NCBI RefSeq assembly: GCF_040096455.1
Contig: NZ_JBBMER010000007.1
Coordinates: 62,001 to 126,000, forward strand
Source of the DNA: Lachnospira rogosae
GTDB taxonomy: Bacteria > Bacillota > Clostridia > Lachnospirales > Lachnospiraceae
Direction of reading: 5' to 3'
Length of the DNA: 64,000 nt
Under the pieces are notes generated by a model. It made no database searches. It had not been told where the DNA came from and saw nothing but the letters and a program-made list of their open reading frames with translations. This document shows, in pieces, positions 36,472 through 46,087 of this stretch. Positions within the stretch are counted from its first letter, which is position 1. Each line of letters starts with the position of its first letter. Position numbers and translations under genes: made by a program.

Positions 36472-36501
36472 AATATAACATATTTTTTGATATTTCGTCA
36501 A
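36472..36501 (-). promoter_or_regulatory. rpmG-secE-nusG promoter
   Basis: Minus-strand TTGACG (36496-36501) and TATATT (36472-36477) are separated by 18 bp. It is the only good promoter before the gene group. The remaining sequence up to 36767 is A+T-rich and holds the upstream region of the FliD-like gene, in which I see no convincing flagellar (sigma-28) promoter. Confidence 0.78.
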
Positions 36502-36767
36502 CCAGATTTTTATAATTTATACATTATTTATATAAATATTTTCAAAAAACCTTAAACATTCTACTATATGTATATTGCAAAATCAAGCCATTCCTTATAA
36601 AATATAATAAAGTTTATGGATATAGCAAATGGAGTTACTGTATCTGCAACTGATGACAGTTAAAGTTATATATTTATGTGTTTTATATGTAATTATAGTA
36701 ATATATTAAATATTTTGTGACGATACACATTATACCAATTATACATACAGACAGGGAGGTGACTGTT

Positions 36768-38048
36768 ATGATTAGTAGTGTATACAGCTATTATTTATCC
36801 CAGTACGGGAACAAATCTAATTCCAAGTATGACTCACATACAAGAACTCAGCTTAAGAACACATATAGCAAGGTTGTTAAGATTAACAGCCAGACTCCTG
36901 TGTACAAATTAGACTTATCAACTGCTGCCCAGAAATACGCCATTGATTTAAAAGAACATGCAAGAGCGTTAGAGAATATTACTGAGGATTTATCTGACGG
37001 TGCTGATGGTACAATGACATTTAAGAAGTCTGCTGTATCAAGCAATGCTTCTGCCGTCAATGCCAGTTACATTACCGACTTTGGTGCAGCATCAGATGAT
37101 GAAAGCTTTGATATAAATGTTAAACAGTTAGCCTGTTCACAGCTTAATACAGGTAACTACCTACAGCCACGTTCAAAGCATATAAAACCTGGCGAATATT
37201 CTTTTGATTTATCAATCAATGATGTTATATATGAGTTCCAGTTTAAAGTGGACAACTCCGAGACAACTAATAATATACAGAACAAGATTGCAAGACTTAT
37301 CAACCGCTCCAACATAGGACTTACAGCTAATATCAAGGAAGATAGTCTAGGCAATACAGCTATTAATATTGAATCAGAATCAACCGGCATTAATGGAACA
37401 ACTCCTGTTATATTCTCCATAAAGTCAGATGATGCTAACAACCAGCCGCTCATTGATACTCTTGGACTTGACAGGGTTACACAATATCCAGCCAACGCCA
37501 TATTTGATGTTGATGGTGATGAACGCTCATCTATGAGCAATTCAATAACAATTAACAAAGCATATGATGTCAAATTATCAAAGGTAACAGAAGAACCTGT
37601 AACAATAAGCCTCAAGGCAGATGCAGACTCTATTGTGGAAAGTCTTAACGAACTTGTAGCTGGTTACAACAACCTTATCTCTGTTACTAATGATGAGAAT
37701 AATAATCATTTTCAGGGAACAGAAAAGCTCCAGAATGAAATCGCATCAATTGCACGCTCATACAAGAAGCAGCTTGCAGACAGCGGACTTTCGCTTAATA
37801 AAGACGGAACTATAAGTGCTGACAAGGAAGTTATTATTAACGCTGATAATAAAGACGCCTTAAGCCACATTTATGAAAGCCTTAATTCGTTTAAGAATTC
37901 CATTAAAGAAAAGGCTGAGGATATTGCACTCAACCCTATGGACTATGTCAACAATAAGATTATTGCATACAAGAATCCATTAAGGTCATTCCCTGATCCT
38001 TATAACCTTTCGGCTTATACCGGAATGATGTTTAACGGATATATTTAG
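36768..38048 (+). CDS. FliD-like flagellar filament cap-family protein
   Basis: The 426-residue product starts MISSVYSYYLSQYGNK, with GGGAGG six nt before the ATG. Residues about 125-265 contain FDINVKQLACSQLNTGNY, resembling the N-terminal FliD stretch that binds the filament. The second half has ADSIVESLNELVAGYNNLI, GTEKLQNEI, and SGLSLNKDGTISADKE, which are typical of the FliD C-terminal region. A canonical FliD keeps D0 helices at both ends; here the C-terminal helix is short. It may be a secondary cap or filament-associated protein. It stands alone on the plus strand at the edge of the glycosylation locus and ends with a strong terminator. Confidence 0.68.
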   Translation: MISSVYSYYLSQYGNKSNSKYDSHTRTQLKNTYSKVVKINSQTPVYKLDLSTAAQKYAIDLKEHARALENITEDLSDGADGTMTFKKSAVSSNASAVNASYITDFGAASDDESFDINVKQLACSQLNTGNYLQPRSKHIKPGEYSFDLSINDVIYEFQFKVDNSETTNNIQNKIARLINRSNIGLTANIKEDSLGNTAINIESESTGINGTTPVIFSIKSDDANNQPLIDTLGLDRVTQYPANAIFDVDGDERSSMSNSITINKAYDVKLSKVTEEPVTISLKADADSIVESLNELVAGYNNLISVTNDENNNHFQGTEKLQNEIASIARSYKKQLADSGLSLNKDGTISADKEVIINADNKDALSHIYESLNSFKNSIKEKAEDIALNPMDYVNNKIIAYKNPLRSFPDPYNLSAYTGMMFNGYI

Positions 38049-38148
38049 ACTTATAAGACAAGATGTGTTTACAGCAACTGTGTTTGACAAAAATTGTTAT
38101 AGGACAAAATGTGTTGATAGAAACCATATCTGAAAGAACATATAAATA

Positions 38149-38210
38149 ACCCCTGTTCATAGAAGAAAACAACAATTCATTATCTGCTGTTTTCTTGTAT
38201 AACAGGGGTT
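38149..38210 (+). terminator. Terminator after the FliD-like gene
   Basis: Two nested stems, ACCCCTGTT/AACAGGGGT and AAGAAAACA/TGTTTTCTT, form a long hairpin followed by T-rich sequence. It lies 100 nt past the stop and can serve the converging gene at 38298 too. Confidence 0.85.
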
Positions 38211-38297
38211 TTATCTTTTATTAAATTACATATATTATATATCAGGGCGTATTGAACTGGATTAATCTATCAATACATAATCCATCAATATATTCTA

Positions 38298-38660
38298 TTA
38301 CTTGCAGACAGCCTCTGCACAGTCCTTAAACTGTGCGATGAATGCTCTTACCTTTACAAGAGCATCAGCCTTAGCTGAATCATCACTTGACTTTAATGCA
38401 GCTGATAACTCTTTAACAGCATCATTACCATCAGCCTCATCTACTGCCGGCTGTGCACCTGCTGTTAAATCTCTTGTTGCATTATACATCTCAAGAGCTA
38501 CATTAACTCCGTCAACAGTCATTCTAAGATACTCATCTGTATCATCCTTCTTATCGCCTTTAAGTTCTGGAACAACTGTATCTATACAGTGAAGTACATT
38601 TGCGCAATATCCTTTTGCTTCATTTAATACTTCTAACTGTTCTTTCTTCATATCCTCCAT
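38298..38660 (-). CDS. Small acidic protein of unknown function
   Basis: The product is 120 residues from MEDMKKEQLEVLNEAKGY, predicted all-helical, Ala/Asp/Lys-rich and without signal or membrane segments. It contains two cysteines near the start (YCANVLHCID) and two near the end (KDCAEAVCK). GAGAGG lies 7 nt before the chosen ATG; a frame to 38675 is also open. No family is recognised. Its size and helical character fit a flagellar-type chaperone or a structural partner, but that rests only on position beside a FliD-like gene. Confidence 0.6.
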   Translation of the reverse strand: MEDMKKEQLEVLNEAKGYCANVLHCIDTVVPELKGDKKDDTDEYLRMTVDGVNVALEMYNATRDLTAGAQPAVDEADGNDAVKELSAALKSSDDSAKADALVKVRAFIAQFKDCAEAVCK

Positions 38661-38726
38661 GACATTACCTCTCATCCTTAATTAGTCTAATAAATATATC
38701 GGCACTCACCGCATTTACTTAACACC

Positions 38727-40121
38727 TTACTTTTCATTAGCAATAAGTGTTTCTATTGCATTCTGGTCAATATCACCATTATCCATTCTTGGAAGTGGAG
38801 CTTTGCTTATGATTGTCTTCTGGATTTCCCAACGGTAACCCTTCTTTTCGTTATATTTATTAATAAGCCTCACAAATCTTTCTTCTCTTACATCTTTATC
38901 TATTGGCACGATAATTGCTGTAAGCTTGTCATCATATAAAGTAACATAGCTTTCTGCAACTCCGTCCAGTGCACTAATCTGCCTTATTGTAACTGTCCTG
39001 CTTATCTTCTCTCCTGTTGGAAGAAGAATAATCTCAGGGTTACGTTTTAAAAGTACAAGACGGCCTTTATCATTAATTCTTCCTATATCACCTGTATGAT
39101 ATACTCCATCCCTGATGACACGCTTAGTATATGCCTCATCTTTATCGTAACCTTTCATAACGCAGTCACCACTTACCACAATCTCACCATCAGCTTCAAT
39201 TGCAACCTTAGAACTAGCAAATATCTTGTAAGTGCCATCCATAGTATCATTAATTCCAATACACCCTGACACCTCTGTCATTCCAAATACATTGTATACC
39301 TTCAAATCCCTATCCTTTAACGCCTCAAATAATCTGAACGGACAGCTTGCACCTCCTATAATTATAGTCTTAAGATTTTCATTAAGTGCTTTTATTCTCT
39401 TCAGATATTCAATCATAGATGGTGTTCCAGGCAGTATTGTAGGATTGTAATAATAAGTATCTGCATCTATATGTCTTAAGCCTCTTCCAATACATACACA
39501 CGCACCATTATGGATTGGCCATATAAGACTGTATATATATCCAAATATATGATGAAGTGCAATCTGTGCAAGCACCTTATCCTCTGGTGCACACATACAA
39601 CATTCATTAACTGCACTTACTGTATTAAGTATATTGGAAACTGTAAGCACAACCGCCTTGTCACACTCCTGTGGAACGGCTGTAAGCATAAGAATATTGC
39701 CCTCTTTTACATTTTCTTCATTATATATAAGGCCATTCACCTCATCCTTCTCCGCATCAGTTATTATAATTGCCTCATTGTCTGCAAGTATATACTGGTT
39801 AGTAGATGATAAAATATAATCAACACCCACCTTCTTTAATATATCATTTCTTGTATTCTGGGGAAGGAAAAAATCAACAAGCATAACGTCCTTACCAGCA
39901 AGGATTGTTCCAAACATATTAACTATCCATCTGTATGAAGCTGGTCCATATATTGCAATCCTGCTGCCCTCAAACCTCATAAGATGAAGTGCTTTCTTAT
40001 ATGAGTCCTCAAAAAGCTTCTGATAAGTAACCGTCATCGTGTCATATATAATCGCCTCTTTATCCGGATACTTCTCAGCATTGTATTTTAACATCTTATA
40101 AAATGAATTAATCTTATCCAT
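38727..40121 (-). CDS. Acyl-adenylate-forming (ANL) family protein with degenerate catalytic motifs
   Basis: The 464-residue product has the overall fold markers of AMP-dependent ligases: the A5-like VYNVFGMTEVSG, the A7-like YHTGDIGRINDKGRLVLLKR, and a C-terminal swinging domain. The phosphate-binding loop that normally reads TSGTTGxPKG is replaced by TAVPQECDKA (about 147-156). The C-terminal GK(I) lysine, which makes the adenylate, is an aspartate (PRMDNGDID, D450). So normal adenylation is doubtful. GGAG lies before the ATG at 40121. Next to CgeB glycosyltransferases it could supply or bind an acyl group for glycan decoration; this is inference. Confidence 0.75.
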   Translation of the reverse strand: MDKINSFYKMLKYNAEKYPDKEAIIYDTMTVTYQKLFEDSYKKALHLMRFEGSRIAIYGPASYRWIVNMFGTILAGKDVMLVDFFLPQNTRNDILKKVGVDYILSSTNQYILADNEAIIITDAEKDEVNGLIYNEENVKEGNILMLTAVPQECDKAVVLTVSNILNTVSAVNECCMCAPEDKVLAQIALHHIFGYIYSLIWPIHNGACVCIGRGLRHIDADTYYYNPTILPGTPSMIEYLKRIKALNENLKTIIIGGASCPFRLFEALKDRDLKVYNVFGMTEVSGCIGINDTMDGTYKIFASSKVAIEADGEIVVSGDCVMKGYDKDEAYTKRVIRDGVYHTGDIGRINDKGRLVLLKRNPEIILLPTGEKISRTVTIRQISALDGVAESYVTLYDDKLTAIIVPIDKDVREERFVRLINKYNEKKGYRWEIQKTIISKAPLPRMDNGDIDQNAIETLIANEK

Positions 40122-40223
40122 ATAATTTCTCCAATCGCATAATATTGGTGTCACATTGATATTATACTCTTTAGGTGACATAAGCCGCAAGCACAAACAA
40201 TGCACATATGCAAAAATGTATAT

Positions 40224-41363
40224 CTAATTTCTTAATATACTATCAATTCTGTCTTTCACCTTAAAGTTCTCTTTAACCTTTTTATAGCCATTATCCGCAA
40301 TCCATAATCTTTCATCTTCATTATCAAGATAATACTGTACTTTCGCTATAAGGTCTTTAATATCCTCATATACCACAAGATCTTTTCCCGGCGTAAAATA
40401 TTCCATTATCTCTGCCTGGTAGTTAGTTATAAGAAATCCCTTGCAGGCAAGTACGTCAAGCACACGCAGTGGAATTCCTGACTGTATTATCTTAAGCGAT
40501 ATATTAAGGTTAATCTTTGCATTATAAAATGCTTTGGGCATCTGGGAATAATAATCAATATATCCCCTATTATTGACATTATTTAATCTTTCATCCACAT
40601 CTGTAGAATATAGATTAACATTGCACCTGTTCTGCAAAAGTGCAAGTGCCATAACCCTCTCCCTGCTTGTAACCTCTGTTGCCAGTGCATATGTAACCTC
40701 CGGCTTAATAACCGAATAACTGCCATTGGATACATTGGCAAAATTCTCATTAATATGCTTCATTATATTATCATTAATGCAGTCATCTATAATATATCCT
40801 CCATACAGCTTTTGCTGTGTTTCAACAATACCTTCAAGATAACCTTTCATATATACATCCTGATAATTACTTATATAAGAATAGTCCGATTTATACAATT
40901 TTCCAACAAATGCAACATCACACGCATAATTATCATCTTTAGCTAAAGCCGGCCGAAATGTATCTATATCAGCCGCCAGCGGCAAATGCTTCGCCCCTGC
41001 TACTCCATTTTCCATATAATGCTGTGCCTGTATTCTGTCAAAGAAATAAATTGTATTACACTTATTCTTTAATACCTCTGTCCTTCTTATATTGATAGGG
41101 CAGTCATACACCCACGAAATATAAGGAAGCTTTAATCTATTACACAAGTCCGAGATAACCGGCGAGAAATTAACTGAAAACACACAGTCGTATACATTCT
41201 TGGACACCGCTATATATCTGTCAAGACTACTCTCAAGTTCACTGTCATTATCCCAGTCTTTCATCGTGTAATAAAATGTATCATATTCTATATTAAGTTC
41301 CTTTAATGCTGCCTCTATGCCCTTCTGCATAAATGCATCCCATTGAAAAAATAGTACTTTCAC
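40224..41363 (-). CDS. CgeB-family glycosyltransferase (subtype A)
   Basis: The 379-residue product matches the CgeB/DUF3880 pattern: MKVLFFQWDAF at the start, the FSVNFSPVISDLCNRLKLPY segment, ISWVYDCPIN, and a GT-B-like C-terminal domain with IKLNLNISL-type sequence (KINLNISLKIIQSGIPLRVL) and GFLITNYQAEIMEYFTPGKD. It is predicted cytosolic and nucleotide-sugar dependent. The plus-strand genes at 41606 and 44826 are close paralogues (the same NYQA and FTP blocks). It is divergent from the gene at 41606. Confidence 0.8.
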   Translation of the reverse strand: MKVLFFQWDAFMQKGIEAALKELNIEYDTFYYTMKDWDNDSELESSLDRYIAVSKNVYDCVFSVNFSPVISDLCNRLKLPYISWVYDCPINIRRTEVLKNKCNTIYFFDRIQAQHYMENGVAGAKHLPLAADIDTFRPALAKDDNYACDVAFVGKLYKSDYSYISNYQDVYMKGYLEGIVETQQKLYGGYIIDDCINDNIMKHINENFANVSNGSYSVIKPEVTYALATEVTSRERVMALALLQNRCNVNLYSTDVDERLNNVNNRGYIDYYSQMPKAFYNAKINLNISLKIIQSGIPLRVLDVLACKGFLITNYQAEIMEYFTPGKDLVVYEDIKDLIAKVQYYLDNEDERLWIADNGYKKVKENFKVKDRIDSILRN

Positions 41364-41560
41364 AGCACATCTCCTCTGCCGATATAATAATTACCTGAAT
41401 TATAATATATTACACCACTTATTAGCAATCAATAACAGACTTATGTCCGAAATATTCAAAACCATTCCAACTGATATATGCAGGTATAATGAGCACTAAT
41501 GTGCTCATCTTAAAAGTTCCTTACGAAACTTTATATTCGCTGAAAAACTGCACAAAATTT

Positions 41561-41570
41561 ATGATATAAT
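41561..41570 (+). promoter_or_regulatory. Extended -10 promoter for the CgeB gene at 41606
   Basis: TGATATAAT (TG-n-TATAAT; TATAAT at 41565-41570) lies 36 nt before the ATG, with no good -35 box. Extended -10 sequences can work without one. The 240-nt divergent spacer shows nothing else clear. Confidence 0.55.
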
Positions 41571-41605
41571 ATCAGAGATAAAATAAAAATAATACGAGGA
41601 ATACT

Positions 41606-42772
41606 ATGAGAATTCTTGAATTTGAGAACCACCACTTTGGTGTTGAAGATATTAAAGAAGCCCTTACTGAGATGGGGCATGAATTAACAGTTGTATCAAC
41701 TCCACTTTTTCTGGAAAGAGCAAGCGAAGAGTTTGATAAGCTTTTTGAAGAACAGATTACAGGACAGCACTACGATGCCGTATTCAGCTTTAATTACAGT
41801 GCCGCCGTATCTACTAACTGCAACCGCCACAACATTCCATACATATCATGGATATACGACAGCCCGCTTCTTACACTGTATTCATACACTATAACCAACC
41901 CCTGCAATTACATATTCTTATTCGACAGTGAACAATATCTACAGCTTAAGAATGGGGGAATAAATACAGTATATTATATGCCTCTTGCTGTCAACACTGC
42001 ACGTCTTGACCGTATGCCAATGAACACCAGGGTTCATCAGGTATTTGACAGTGATGTATCATTTGTCGGCTCTATGTACAACGAAAAAGGCAATTTCTAT
42101 GAAAGACTAGAGAATATATCTCCATATGTTAAGGGCTACCTCGATGCTGTAATAAATGCACAACAGCGTATATATGGTGCTAATTTCCTTGAAGATGTAC
42201 TTTCTCCTGACATAATTAAAGCCATACAGGAAATAACACCTTACACACCTAATAAAGATGGCATTGAAACTCCTTCTTATGTATATGCGAATTATTTTCT
42301 TGCAAGAAAGGTCACACAGAATGAACGCTTTGAGATATTAAAGGCTGTATCTGACCATTTTACAACCAAACTTTATACACACAACCCAACTCCAGAGCTT
42401 CCTGATGTGATTAACAAAGGACCTATTGATTTCTACGACAATATGCCTTATGTATTCAAATGCAGCAAAATCAACCTGAATATCACTCTGAGAAGCATTA
42501 AATCAGGTATTCCGCTCCGCTGTATGGATATTATGGGTGCCGGTGGATTTCTACTCACTAATTATCAGGCAGATTTCCTTGAATACTTCACACCTGATAA
42601 GGACTTTGTATATTACGAATCAATTGATGACCTTATCAGAAAATGTGATTACTACATAAAGCACGAAGATGAACGTAAGGCTATCGCGCTAAATGGTTAC
42701 AATAAAGTTAAAGAATTCCACAATTATAAGGTCAGGTTAAATGATATATTCAAAATTGCTGGGTTGATTTAA
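41606..42772 (+). CDS. CgeB-family glycosyltransferase (subtype A)
   Basis: The product has 388 residues. The N-terminal half (MRILEFENHHFGVEDIKEAL; FSFNYSAAVSTNCNRHNIPY; ISWIYDSPLLTLYSYTITNP) and C-terminal half (KINLNITLRSIKSGIPLRCM; GFLLTNYQADFLEYFTPDKD) align along their length with the proteins at 40224 and 44826. This paralogue family is related to the spore-crust protein CgeB but is common in flagellar and surface glycan loci. The ATG has GAGG upstream. Acceptor and donor sugars are unknown. Confidence 0.8.
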   Translation: MRILEFENHHFGVEDIKEALTEMGHELTVVSTPLFLERASEEFDKLFEEQITGQHYDAVFSFNYSAAVSTNCNRHNIPYISWIYDSPLLTLYSYTITNPCNYIFLFDSEQYLQLKNGGINTVYYMPLAVNTARLDRMPMNTRVHQVFDSDVSFVGSMYNEKGNFYERLENISPYVKGYLDAVINAQQRIYGANFLEDVLSPDIIKAIQEITPYTPNKDGIETPSYVYANYFLARKVTQNERFEILKAVSDHFTTKLYTHNPTPELPDVINKGPIDFYDNMPYVFKCSKINLNITLRSIKSGIPLRCMDIMGAGGFLLTNYQADFLEYFTPDKDFVYYESIDDLIRKCDYYIKHEDERKAIALNGYNKVKEFHNYKVRLNDIFKIAGLI

Positions 42773-42787
42773 TATCATAATTGTAAT

Positions 42788-44677
42788 TTATAAGCCTCTT
42801 AAGATACTCTCTGCCCTATTATCCCAAATATGTTCTTTAGAGGCTTTTATATATGCGTTCTGTGCTATACTCTCTCTTAAGCTGTCATTTGCAAGTAATT
42901 CTCTTACTACATCTGGCAGCTTTTCAAGATGTTCAAGATTAAACGTAACAATATCCTCATAATTGTTAAATTCTCTATCCAGATATTCTGTTCTCTCACT
43001 TAAGCATACCGCACCAGACAGGCATATATTAGCTATTCTTTCCGTCATTCCTGCCTTATGCCAGGTCATCACATTAAGTCCTATCTTAGATCTGCCCCAT
43101 ATTTCAAGGGACTCATCTACATTTACAGCATCATGCTTTATGAGATTATCTTTGCCAAGTCCCGAATATCTGTCCCAGGTATCTCCAAATACATCAATCT
43201 TAATACCTGCTGCCAAAAGTGTCTCAAGCACCTTCGTCCTATAGTAATTAACTATATTGCGGCATACATCCTGCAAAGAATCAAGCAGTGAAAGAAACTT
43301 TTGCTCATCAATATTAAAATCTTTGTATACAAGAAGCTCTTTAAGCCCCTGTTCAAATGTTATATTAGGATGTGCTTTCATATACTCATAATATTCTTTT
43401 TGAAACTCATCTTTAATAACACTCTCATCTACATAATTACACGCCCCGATAAACACTATATCAAATGGTCTGTCCTTATTAGCCGCCCAGCCAGCATCTT
43501 CTCCTGCTGGTGGAAGCTGCAAAGCATTGACCGCGCCAAAATGCTCCTCTATAAATTCAGCATAATATCTATCCTGGCACAAAAGATAATATTTATCATC
43601 TATTCCTTCAAACAGATTTCCAAAATACATTGGATTATCAAACCAGAAAATGTACTTAGGACATTTCATCTTTCTAAAATAGTCTTTAAATAACACAATA
43701 GACTGAAAACCTATAAAACCCTTTAATGAATTATCCTCAATATCAGATAGATTTACAGTCATTCCATAACTTCCATCAGATGTTATTACAGCCTGTCCTT
43801 TTTTGATAAGAGACCTGGTTATATCACCTGCAAATCTTCTTAATACTCCATGGCACGTATTATCGCCCATAATTACATAAAATGGTGCTGTATTAATCTT
43901 AATCTTTGCAAACAGCTCATCATTATTAAGAATTTCCAATAACTGTCCGTTGTATAAATCTGCACACCCTTTACTGTCAGCATATGCCTTCATTGCATAT
44001 ATTGCATTTTCAAGCAGTCCTTTGTGTGTCAATTCTTTCATATAAAGCTTTAAAACATAAGCATATGTAAGGAATTGGGCAGCTGTCTGTTCATCTGATA
44101 TGCCTGTCACATTATACGCTTCCTGTACGTCTGATGAACCCGCTGCATTATCTGCTTCCTGTACGTCTGATGAACCCGCTGCATTATCTGCTTCCTGTAT
44201 GTCTGATGAGCCTGCTTCCTGTGAAAATAAGTTCTCTTCGCTTGAACACAGCACGCCATATATTCCATTGTAATTATACTTTTCTGCATAATATGCCACT
44301 CTTACCGCAAGCTCATAATCTATGCCAGCCGTTAATTCTTCATTATAACAGCCTGTATACACGAGTATGCTTTTCTTAATGACCACACCATATACATTCA
44401 TTTTAAAATAATCAATTATGTTATTAAAATCTATTTCTCCGTCTTGCACATTTTCTCCAAATATAGCCATACCATAATCCAGCAGGAAATCATTTTCCGT
44501 GATTATCTGTCTTATCTCTTCCTCACTTGTTACATTTTCATCAGCCAGTATCACATAATCTGCCTCTTCTGCCCCAATCATAAGATTTCTTTTAGCCGGA
44601 CTTTTAAAATCCTCTCTATTAAAATCATACCCTTTAATTCTATTCTTGTGATAACTGCTGTTTTCCATATTATCCAT
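42788..44677 (-). CDS. Two-domain protein: GT2-like N-terminus, repeat linker, CgeB-type C-terminus (subtype B)
   Basis: The product has 629 residues. The N-terminal ~165 residues resemble part of a GT-A (family 2) enzyme (EADYVILADENVTSEEEI; VYTGCYNEELTAGIDYELAV), but the usual DxD is not obvious. A linker with two and a half copies of a 12-residue repeat (AGSSDVQEADNA) follows at about 155-187. The C-terminal ~330 residues are a CgeB domain with FWFDNPMYFGNLFEGI, LPPAGEDAGWAA, KIGLNVMTWHKAGMTERIAN and CLSERTEYLDREF, matching the gene at 46088. The predicted role is transfer of sugars on a surface or flagellar glycan; the first domain may be inactive. Confidence 0.72.
   Translation of the reverse strand: MDNMENSSYHKNRIKGYDFNREDFKSPAKRNLMIGAEEADYVILADENVTSEEEIRQIITENDFLLDYGMAIFGENVQDGEIDFNNIIDYFKMNVYGVVIKKSILVYTGCYNEELTAGIDYELAVRVAYYAEKYNYNGIYGVLCSSEENLFSQEAGSSDIQEADNAAGSSDVQEADNAAGSSDVQEAYNVTGISDEQTAAQFLTYAYVLKLYMKELTHKGLLENAIYAMKAYADSKGCADLYNGQLLEILNNDELFAKIKINTAPFYVIMGDNTCHGVLRRFAGDITRSLIKKGQAVITSDGSYGMTVNLSDIEDNSLKGFIGFQSIVLFKDYFRKMKCPKYIFWFDNPMYFGNLFEGIDDKYYLLCQDRYYAEFIEEHFGAVNALQLPPAGEDAGWAANKDRPFDIVFIGACNYVDESVIKDEFQKEYYEYMKAHPNITFEQGLKELLVYKDFNIDEQKFLSLLDSLQDVCRNIVNYYRTKVLETLLAAGIKIDVFGDTWDRYSGLGKDNLIKHDAVNVDESLEIWGRSKIGLNVMTWHKAGMTERIANICLSGAVCLSERTEYLDREFNNYEDIVTFNLEHLEKLPDVVRELLANDSLRESIAQNAYIKASKEHIWDNRAESILRGL
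44118..44216 (-). repeat. 36-bp in-frame tandem repeat
   Basis: Two identical 36-bp units (44118-44153 and 44154-44189) are followed by a partial third unit with a few changes (44190-44216). Each unit encodes AGSSDVQEADNA. As 36 is a multiple of three, unit gain or loss would change linker length without breaking the frame. Confidence 0.9.
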
Positions 44678-44825
44678 CTCACTTTCTTATCTTTCCTATA
44701 AGAATTCTTATATTTATGTATATAACTTCGCCAGCTGCTTTACGCTTTCTTACTGGCAACACGTCTTTGTTTATGATAAAATATAATTCTCAATTACTTA
44801 TATAGTATATATGCAAAGGAGAATT

Positions 44826-46004
44826 ATGAACATACTTTTTTATAGATATGGAAGTATATGCGAACCCGACATTATCGCTTCCTTTAAACACCTTGGTTTC
44901 AATATAACAGAAGATACAAGAGAAGTATACAACAAACAGCTTCTTCCATCAGACTGCATTAAGGGGCTTAACGAGCTTTTAAAGCAGGACACTTATTCTT
45001 TTATATTCTCAATTAACTTTTTTCCTTCAGTATCTGATGTATGTAATATATGGGGTATTCCGTATCTGTGCCTTATCGTGGACAGCCCTGTACTTGAATT
45101 ATTCTCAACTTCATTAGCTAATCCCTGCAATAAGGTATTCTTATTCGACAGACAGTTGTACAACGATTTCCACCACATCAACCCTGACGGAATATTTCAT
45201 ATTCCACTTGCTACCAACGTCCGTGACAATTACGCTACTGCAACTATGGCAAGTGCTGCTGACAGAGCCAGATTTTCATCAGATATATCATTTATCGGCT
45301 CTTTATATTCAGAGAAATGTCTATATAACCAAATTACTCTTCCTGAAAAAATGCGTGGCTATGTAGACGGACTTATTGAAGCGCAGCTACTTGTATATGG
45401 ATATAACTTCATCGAGGAATGTGTAACCCCTGAACTAATAGAAGCATTTTGCAAAGTCAGACCTGAGCTTATCAACTTTCCTGACAGTATGAAGGTTGAT
45501 ACAAAAGCTGTAATTGCACAGCACATTATAAGTGTAAAGGTGGCTGAACAGGAGCGGCTTCGTTACCTGAAAGCTTTATCTGAACATTTCAACGTAGACT
45601 TGTATACAGGCAGTGATACATACTCAATGCCACTAATTCATAATCGTGGTTTTGCTAAGACAAACACAGAAATGCCTATTATATTCCACCAAAGCAAAAT
45701 CAACCTTAACTTAACAGCCAAATCAATACGAAGTGGTCTGTCTCTTCGCATATTTGACGTACTTGGCTGTGAAGGTTTTCTTATAACTAACTATCAGGCA
45801 GAACTGCCAGAACATTTTAATATAGGTGAAGATCTGGAAGCATATACAAGTCTTGATGACTTAATGGGAAAATGTGAATACTACCTTTCACACGATAAAG
45901 ACCGGCAGGAAATTGCTCACAATGGTTTTGAAAAGGTTAAAAAGTACCATACTTATGATATCAGGCTTACTCAGATGCTGGAGATTGCGTTTGGGCTTAA
46001 ATAA
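44826..46004 (+). CDS. CgeB-family glycosyltransferase (subtype A)
   Basis: The product is 392 residues from MNILFYRYGSICEPDI, with AAGGAG four nt before the ATG; a frame to 44811 lacks a site. It has FSINFFPSVSDVCNIWGIPY, LIVDSPVLELFSTSLANP, KINLNLTAKSIRSGLSLRIF and GFLITNYQAELPEHFNIGED, matching the proteins at 40224 and 41606. A strong terminator follows, facing the gene at 46088. Confidence 0.8.
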   Translation: MNILFYRYGSICEPDIIASFKHLGFNITEDTREVYNKQLLPSDCIKGLNELLKQDTYSFIFSINFFPSVSDVCNIWGIPYLCLIVDSPVLELFSTSLANPCNKVFLFDRQLYNDFHHINPDGIFHIPLATNVRDNYATATMASAADRARFSSDISFIGSLYSEKCLYNQITLPEKMRGYVDGLIEAQLLVYGYNFIEECVTPELIEAFCKVRPELINFPDSMKVDTKAVIAQHIISVKVAEQERLRYLKALSEHFNVDLYTGSDTYSMPLIHNRGFAKTNTEMPIIFHQSKINLNLTAKSIRSGLSLRIFDVLGCEGFLITNYQAELPEHFNIGEDLEAYTSLDDLMGKCEYYLSHDKDRQEIAHNGFEKVKKYHTYDIRLTQMLEIAFGLK

Positions 46005-46005
46005 C

Positions 46006-46046
46006 ATTACAGCTGCAGGTTTTGTTTAATAACCTGCAGCTGTAAT
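46006..46046. terminator. Bidirectional terminator
   Basis: A perfect 16-bp stem (ATTACAGCTGCAGGTT and its complement) with a 9-nt loop lies between the converging genes at 44826 and 46088. It ends in short A/T runs on both sides. Confidence 0.85.
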
Positions 46047-46087
46047 AATCACCATACATATTTGATTTATCATCAACGCTTTAAATT

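Noticed and set aside
44118..44216. Short repeated units considered as a CRISPR array
   Set aside because: The repeats are directly adjacent with no spacers, lie in frame inside a long coding sequence and encode a regular 12-residue unit.
44134..44379. Plus-strand reading frame with MNPLHYLLPV repeats
   Set aside because: It is the complement of the tandem-repeat linker of the minus-strand gene at 42788 and has no ribosome binding site.
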